A stretch of 8,412 nt of DNA from an uncultured Saprospiraceae bacterium. Lineage in GTDB: Bacteria > Bacteroidota > Bacteroidia > Chitinophagales > Saprospiraceae. The translations under genes were made by a program, and so were the position numbers. The stretch spans positions 1-8,412 of the forward strand of contig CALGLY010000820.1 of the NCBI GenBank assembly GCA_937959095.1. The letters are read 5' to 3'. Shown here one piece after another: positions 1 through 5,704 of this stretch. The notes beneath the pieces were generated by a model, which was not told the DNA's origin, did not search any database, and saw only the letters and a program-made list of their open reading frames with translations. Position 1 is the stretch's first letter. Every line of letters starts with the position of its first letter.

Positions 1-311
1 CCGATAATGGAGCTATTGCCCTAGAAACCATCCAGAAAGCAAGCTTCGATATGGTGCTAATGGACTTGAATATGCCTGTAATGGATGGTTTGGAAGCAAC
101 CAAAAAAATCAGAGCCTTGACTAGCACCATGGCGCACATTCCTATCATCGTAGTCACTTCTTCTTCTCCAGAACAGGTGCAAACTCAAATGAATCGTTTA
201 GGCATCAATGCCCTATTGAGCAAGCCCTTTAAGCCGAAAGAATTATATGCACTCATCAATAAGACCTTAGAAGAAAAAGAAGAGAATCAAGAATCTAATC
301 AATCACACTAA
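1..311 (+). CDS. Response-regulator receiver domain, C-terminal part (probable hybrid sensor kinase tail), partial
   Basis: This reading frame enters from the left edge (first full codon at 3) and stops at 309-311, giving 102 visible residues. It is the later part of a CheY-like receiver domain, which accepts a phosphoryl group from a histidine kinase in the cytoplasm. The phospho-acceptor is the Asp in VLMDLNMPVMDG (codon 63-65). The conserved Thr lies in IIVVTSSSP, and the conserved Lys is in SKPFKPKEL (codon 222-224). The acidic residues that begin the domain lie outside the window. An ATG at 51 is internal to the fold and is not a credible start. After the last helix there is only a polar tail of about 17 residues (EEKEENQES and so on), so the receiver is the C-terminal domain. 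The LMDLNMPVMDGLEATKKIR style is common in receivers at the end of hybrid kinases, but a stand-alone regulator cannot be excluded. The 3' end overlaps the convergent kdsD by 9 bp. Confidence 0.92.
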   Translation, partial: DNGAIALETIQKASFDMVLMDLNMPVMDGLEATKKIRALTSTMAHIPIIVVTSSSPEQVQTQMNRLGINALLSKPFKPKELYALINKTLEEKEENQESNQSH

Positions 312-1328
312 TCCTTCGCGCAGCAAATCATGCAAATGAATAATACCTAAATAAGTAGTGCCATCCATCACGATAAGTTGTGTAATGCTATGTTGGCGCA
401 TCAATTCTAATGCAGCAACCGCTAAGGTATCTTTAGCAATGGTTTTAGGATTCGGACTCATGATTTCTCCCGCATTCAGGTGCGATACATCTGCTTCGCG
501 AGCTAGCATTCGTCGCAAATCGCCATCGGTGATGATTCCTACAAGTTGTTCCTTTTCATTAAGCACAGCTGTGCAACCAAGGCGTTTACTCGTCATTTCT
601 ACTATGGTAGTGCGGATACTCGCATCGGTATGTACCATAGGTGATTCATGCTGAGCATATACATCATTGACCCTCAAATAAAGCTGCTTCCCCAATGCGC
701 CTCCTGGATGTATTTGTGCGAAATCATCCGAACTAAAACCACGTAAAGTCAAGAGTGCCATAGCAAGTGCATCGCCCATAGCGAGTTGAGCAGCCGTGCT
801 AGCAGTAGGAGCAAGATTATTGGGGTCAGCTTCGGCTTCTACAGGCGTGTGCAAGATAGCATCAGCTTGTATACCAAGATAGGAAGCTTTGTTACTCACC
901 ATGGCGATGAGTTGGCTGCCGCGTATTTTTAGTAAGGGGATAAGTACTTTTATTTCAGGCGTTTCACCACTTTTCGACATGCACAACACCACATCATAGG
1001 GCTGTATCATCCCTAAATCGCCATGTATAGCATCGGCTGCATGCATGAATATAGCAGGCGTTCCTGTTGAGTTGAGCGTGGCTACTAGCTTTCGTCCAAT
1101 CAAAGCACTTTTCCCAATTCCGGTTACTACTACTCGCCCTTCCATATGAGCGATTATTGTGACGCTTTTTCGGAAACCCTCGTCTAAGCAAGATGTCAAG
1201 TTTTGGATAGTCTGAGCTTCAATAGTAAGTGTACGCGCTGCATTTTTAACGCATTTAGATATACTATCTATGCTATATTTTTTTATTTTTGACGGCTTTT
1301 CCAAAAGACTCCCGTTTGTTTTTTCCAT
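303..1328 (-). CDS. kdsD: Arabinose-5-phosphate isomerase, KpsF/GutQ family (SIS + 2 CBS)
   Basis: The product interconverts ribulose 5-phosphate and arabinose 5-phosphate, the first committed step to KDO for LPS inner core; it is cytoplasmic. The chosen ATG at 1328 gives 341 residues, near the usual 320-330. The frame extends upstream to ATGs at 1349 (348 residues) and 1391 (362 residues), but that extension looks unlike the family, whose conservation begins near AARTLTIEAQ. No start has a clear ribosome binding site. In 341-residue numbering the SIS domain covers about 30-200. It carries GIGKSALIGRK (Lys73), HGDLGM, SKSGETPEI (Glu122), EADPNNLAPTAST (Glu166) and HPGGALGK (His207), which correspond to the catalytic Lys, Glu, Glu and His known for the E. 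coli enzyme. Two CBS domains follow (about 220-275 and 285-338), with ITDGDLRRM and LGIIHLHDLLREG. It overlaps the receiver gene tail to tail and diverges from gdhA. No other KDO or LPS gene is visible. Confidence 0.95.
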   Translation of the reverse strand: MEKTNGSLLEKPSKIKKYSIDSISKCVKNAARTLTIEAQTIQNLTSCLDEGFRKSVTIIAHMEGRVVVTGIGKSALIGRKLVATLNSTGTPAIFMHAADAIHGDLGMIQPYDVVLCMSKSGETPEIKVLIPLLKIRGSQLIAMVSNKASYLGIQADAILHTPVEAEADPNNLAPTASTAAQLAMGDALAMALLTLRGFSSDDFAQIHPGGALGKQLYLRVNDVYAQHESPMVHTDASIRTTIVEMTSKRLGCTAVLNEKEQLVGIITDGDLRRMLAREADVSHLNAGEIMSPNPKTIAKDTLAVAALELMRQHSITQLIVMDGTTYLGIIHLHDLLREGLV

Positions 1329-1400
1329 TTTGAAGTAAAATTGTAACATTATTAATAGATGTGAGTTTGTGTCTATATGAAACTTACACATCTTATTTTA

Positions 1401-1437
1401 ACTAGAATCACACCACTTATTTATTAACGATTCTAGT
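1401..1437. repeat. Perfect 9-bp inverted repeat in the kdsD-gdhA divergent upstream region
   Basis: The arms ACTAGAATC (1401-1409) and GATTCTAGT (1429-1437) are exact reverse complements separated by 19 bp of AT-rich sequence. The element lies 73 bp upstream of the chosen kdsD start and 92 bp upstream of the gdhA start. It could be an operator for a dimeric regulator acting on either gene, or a hairpin in a leader transcript. The long loop and lack of a T-run argue against a terminator. A single occurrence cannot separate these options. Confidence 0.4.
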
Positions 1438-1478
1438 GTAAAAGATAATACGATTATAAATAGTGTTTTTTATTGTAG

Positions 1479-2879
<1,401 letters not shown>

Positions 2880-2900
2880 AGAATAGTCAGAAATTTGATT

Positions 2901-2935
2901 TAGAAGTCGAAGGTCTTGGATACCTTCGACTTCTA
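2901..2935 (+). terminator. Probable gdhA terminator hairpin
   Basis: The arms TAGAAGTCGAAGGT (2901-2914) and ACCTTCGACTTCTA (2922-2935) pair perfectly over 14 bp around a 7-nt loop, beginning 21 bp after the gdhA stop. A T-G wobble and a T-A pair extend the stem by two. It is not followed by a T-run (GACATAATAAG follows), so it may act as an RNA-stabilising or factor-assisted 3' end rather than a classical intrinsic terminator. Confidence 0.65.
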
Positions 2936-3220
2936 GACATAATAAGACTTAAGGTAACCTCCAAGAATAATATTCCTTCAAGTGGACTTTTTCAAGCCAC
3001 TGAAATACTCAAGGAATTAAATTTACTAAGGACAAAAAATCAAGAAAATTTAAGTAACTTAACGCAAGAATTGAAAAACCAAAGCACTTGAACATAAATA
3101 AAGGTCAATTAACATATTATTTATATTCAAAGGCTTTGATTGCGTATAGGCAAAATGAGGGAAAGTGAAGTAGGCATTTTCAAAAAACAAACGTCTACTG
3201 CACTAAATGAAAAAGATACG
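2936..3220. other. Intergenic stretch upstream of recQ with weak secondary structure
   Basis: No supported gene lies here. The segment 2972-3017 can fold with ATTCCTT (2972-2978) against AAGGAAT (3011-3017) and AGTGG (2981-2985) against CCACT (2997-3001). An alternative pairing joins TTCAAGTG (2977-2984) with CACTTGAA (3085-3092). No aptamer class was recognised. One frame is open without a start codon from 2864 to 3091. The recQ frame is open back from 3221 to at least a TTG at 3140, but that part does not resemble the helicase family. I could not place a Bacteroidota-type TTTG / TAnnTTTG promoter with acceptable spacing. Confidence 0.3.
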
Positions 3221-5431
3221 ATGATGACAGTGACAAGTGCAGAACTACATGAAGCTTTGCAGCATTATTTTGGGTTTGATAAGTTTAAGGGAACTCAAGA
3301 ACCCATTATTGATAGTGTGTTAAAGGGAGAAGATACTTTCGTTATTATGCCAACGGGAGGAGGAAAATCTTTGTGCTATCAACTCCCTGCACTTATGATG
3401 GGAGGAACAGCAATTATTATTTCTCCCTTGATTGCATTGATGAAAAACCAAGTAGATTCCATTAGAGGCTATAGTAATGAAGATGAAGTAGCACACTTCT
3501 TAAATTCTTCCCTTAGTCGCACACAAATGCGAAAGGTGAAGGCAGATATTGTAGCTGGCAAAACAAAGCTACTCTTCATAGCACCCGAGACGCTAACCAA
3601 GGAAGAAAACATCCTGTTTTTCAAGTCTGTAGATGTTTCTTTTGTAGCAGTAGATGAAGCGCATTGCATTTCGGAATGGGGACATGATTTCCGTCCCGAA
3701 TATCGCCGTATCAAGGATATGATTGAGGCAATTGCCAAAGATATTCCGACGGTAGCACTCACCGCTACAGCTACGCCTAAGGTGCAATCCGATATAGTGA
3801 AGAACCTCAATATGGGAGAAGAAGTGAGTTACATTTCTTCCTTCAATAGAGATAACTTATACTACGAAGTGCGCCCTAAGACGAAGAAAGCCAATGTACA
3901 AAAAAGCATTGTGCAATTCATCAAGAAGCGGGCCGACCAATCGGGCATTATTTATGTGCAAAGCCGTAAATCCACCGAAGAAATAGCGCGGGTACTAAGA
4001 GTGAATGACATCAAAGCAGCGCCTTATCATGCGGGACTAGATGCCAAAACACGGAGCAAAACACAGGATGATTTCTTGATGGAAGAAGTAGATGTAATCG
4101 TCGCAACGATTGCCTTCGGAATGGGTATTGATAAACCCGATGTGCGCTTTGTGATACACTATGACATCCCGAAAAGTATCGAAAATTATTATCAGGAAAC
4201 AGGCCGCGCAGGACGTGACGGACTCGCGGGCGACTGCCTAGCGTTCTATGCGTATAAAGATATTCTAAAACTCGAAAAATTTCTGCGGGACAAACCCGTA
4301 GCCGAGCGCGAAATGAGTATGCAACTCATGGGCGAAGTGAGTGCCTATGCAGAAACGACTGCGTGCCGACGTAAATTCCTGCTCCACTATTTCGGAGAAG
4401 AATATGACGACGGAAATTGCAATGAAATGTGCGATAATTGTCGTCATCCGAAAGAAAAAGTAGATGCTCAGAAAGAAGCAGGCCATGCCCTACAAGCCAT
4501 CATGGAGCTAGAGGAAAACTATGGCATCAAGACGATGGTAGATTTCGTGCGCGGTAAAGGCACGAAGGAAATGAAAGACTTCGGCTTCAATAAGCGTCCG
4601 ATGTATGGAATAGGAAAGGATGGAACTGATTTATTTTGGTTCTCTGTCTTCCGACAGGCGATGCTTACTGGACTTATTCGGAAAGACATAGAAAGCTATG
4701 GCTTGCTGAAAATGGAAGAGAAAGGGCGGGCTTTCATGGAAAATCCTAAGGAGTTCATGATGTCTGTCAATCATGACTTTGAAGTAGAAGGCGGCATAGA
4801 AACAGCAGCAGCAGCAAACATTGGTAAAGGAGCCGTGTTGGATAACACGCTGATGAAAATTTTGAAAGACCTTCGCAGACAAGAAGCGAAGCGGAAAAAT
4901 GTGCCTCCCTTCGTTATTTTCCAAGATCCTTCTTTAGCAGATATGGCAACGCAATATCCGCTTTCGATGGCAGATATGGCAAATATCAGCGGCGTGAGTA
5001 AGGGAAAAGCAACGCGCTACGCCAAGCCATTTATAACAGCTATCAAGGAATATGTAGAGGAGAATGAGATAGAGCGGCCAATGGATTTTGTGGTGAAACA
5101 AGTAGCCAACAAATCGAAAGCTAAAATTAATATCATTCAAAGTATTGATCGAAAAATAGGGCTGGAAGATATTGCAAGTTCGCTAAGCTTTTCGATGGAA
5201 CAACTAATGGAAGAGTTGGATGCGATAGTTACCTCTGGCACAAAATTAAATATAGATTATTATATAGATGAAAATATAGATGAATATAGCCGTGAAGATA
5301 TTATCGAATACTTCATGGAAGCGGAGACAGGCTCTGTAGAAGAAGCCTTCAAAGAGTTGCAAGAGGATGACATCACGATGGAAGAAATCCAGATTGTCCG
5401 CTTGAAATTCTTGTCCGATATGGCGAATTAG
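3221..5431 (+). CDS. recQ: ATP-dependent DNA helicase RecQ, with HRDC and C-terminal helix-turn-helix region
   Basis: RecQ is a 3'-5' superfamily 2 helicase acting in recombination and in repair of stalled forks. From the ATG at 3221 it has 736 residues, close to the roughly 730 usual in Bacteroidota. This start puts ELHEALQHYFGFDKFKGTQE near the N-terminus, as expected. A second ATG at 3224, an ATG at 3155 and a TTG at 3140 are alternatives; the last two add 22-27 residues that look unrelated to the family. Motifs in order: PTGGGKSLCYQLPA (Walker A Lys49), SPLIALMKNQVD, DEAHCISEWGHDFRPEY (DEAH 145-148), LTATATP (180-186), IIYVQSRKSTEE, and QETGRAGRDG (325-334, arginine finger). Cys382, Cys400, Cys404 and Cys407 form the zinc site, followed by the winged-helix RQC region. 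An HRDC domain spans about 540-615 (DMANISGVSKGKATRYAKP). The last 120 residues look like paired helix-turn-helix units. It has its own strong terminator and appears monocistronic. Confidence 0.97.
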   Translation: MMTVTSAELHEALQHYFGFDKFKGTQEPIIDSVLKGEDTFVIMPTGGGKSLCYQLPALMMGGTAIIISPLIALMKNQVDSIRGYSNEDEVAHFLNSSLSRTQMRKVKADIVAGKTKLLFIAPETLTKEENILFFKSVDVSFVAVDEAHCISEWGHDFRPEYRRIKDMIEAIAKDIPTVALTATATPKVQSDIVKNLNMGEEVSYISSFNRDNLYYEVRPKTKKANVQKSIVQFIKKRADQSGIIYVQSRKSTEEIARVLRVNDIKAAPYHAGLDAKTRSKTQDDFLMEEVDVIVATIAFGMGIDKPDVRFVIHYDIPKSIENYYQETGRAGRDGLAGDCLAFYAYKDILKLEKFLRDKPVAEREMSMQLMGEVSAYAETTACRRKFLLHYFGEEYDDGNCNEMCDNCRHPKEKVDAQKEAGHALQAIMELEENYGIKTMVDFVRGKGTKEMKDFGFNKRPMYGIGKDGTDLFWFSVFRQAMLTGLIRKDIESYGLLKMEEKGRAFMENPKEFMMSVNHDFEVEGGIETAAAANIGKGAVLDNTLMKILKDLRRQEAKRKNVPPFVIFQDPSLADMATQYPLSMADMANISGVSKGKATRYAKPFITAIKEYVEENEIERPMDFVVKQVANKSKAKINIIQSIDRKIGLEDIASSLSFSMEQLMEELDAIVTSGTKLNIDYYIDENIDEYSREDIIEYFMEAETGSVEEAFKELQEDDITMEEIQIVRLKFLSDMAN

Positions 5432-5451
5432 AGCTGTTTAGATATCACTAC

Positions 5452-5496
5452 AAATAAGGCATACTAAACTTCGTATTTAGTGTGCCTTATTTTTTT
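5452..5496 (+). terminator. Intrinsic terminator of recQ
   Basis: A 17-bp stem pairs 5452-5468 with 5476-5492, with one T-G wobble, around the 7-nt loop CTTCGTA. It overlaps a T-run at 5490-5496 and lies 20 bp after the recQ stop. The A-run on the left arm mirrors the T-run, so it could also stop transcription coming from the right. Confidence 0.92.
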
Positions 5497-5532
5497 GTTT
5501 ATTAAAACTAGTTACAAAAAATGCTGCTGGTG

Positions 5533-5625
5533 CGGATTTATAATCCGTTACCGACCTTCTACAAACCCGCCTGCTGTGCAACGGGCAGGCGGGTTTGTAG
5601 AGAAAACGTATCGGACAGTATGTCC
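5533..5625. repeat. Cluster of three palindromes, REP/BIME-like intergenic element
   Basis: Three dyads lie in about 93 bp. A is CGGATT-TAT-AATCCG (5533-5547). B is a GC-rich hairpin with perfect 16-bp arms (5559-5574 and 5585-5600, starting CTACAAACCCGCC) around a 10-nt loop; one more T-A pair extends it to 5558-5601. C is GGACA-GTA-TGTCC (5613-5625). The spacers are 10 bp (A to B) and 11 bp (B to C), so the array is nearly symmetric. B is much richer in G and C than its surroundings. There is no T-run after B, and the recQ terminator is already complete 60 bp upstream, so B is not needed as a terminator. The layout suggests a repetitive extragenic element, possibly mobilised in trans by a Y1-type REP-associated transposase encoded elsewhere. 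That role is an inference, because only one copy is visible. Confidence 0.55.
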
Positions 5626-5704
5626 TCACGAGCAGTGGCTTTTTTTATAAACGTGTCCTTTGGTTTTTATAAATTTATGCCTGCAAAGTATAAAAAAGCG
5701 TACT

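Noticed and set aside
358..654. 98-residue + frame inside kdsD
   Set aside because: It is antisense to the CBS-domain region of kdsD, whose reading is unambiguous; its own translation shows no family-like motif.
994..1191. 65-residue minus-strand frame inside kdsD
   Set aside because: It overlaps the SIS domain of kdsD in another frame, and its composition (rich in Arg, Cys, His) is typical of a shadow frame.
1329..1391. Longer N-terminus of kdsD from the ATG at 1391 or 1349
   Set aside because: The added residues (MCKFHIDTNSHLL...) are not family-like and make the protein longer than usual. Not excluded, so the alternative starts are given in the gene entry.
3140..3220. recQ starting at the TTG at 3140 or the ATG at 3155
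   Set aside because: RecQ homology begins just after the ATG at 3221, and the extra residues look non-homologous. The TTG is also a weak start codon.
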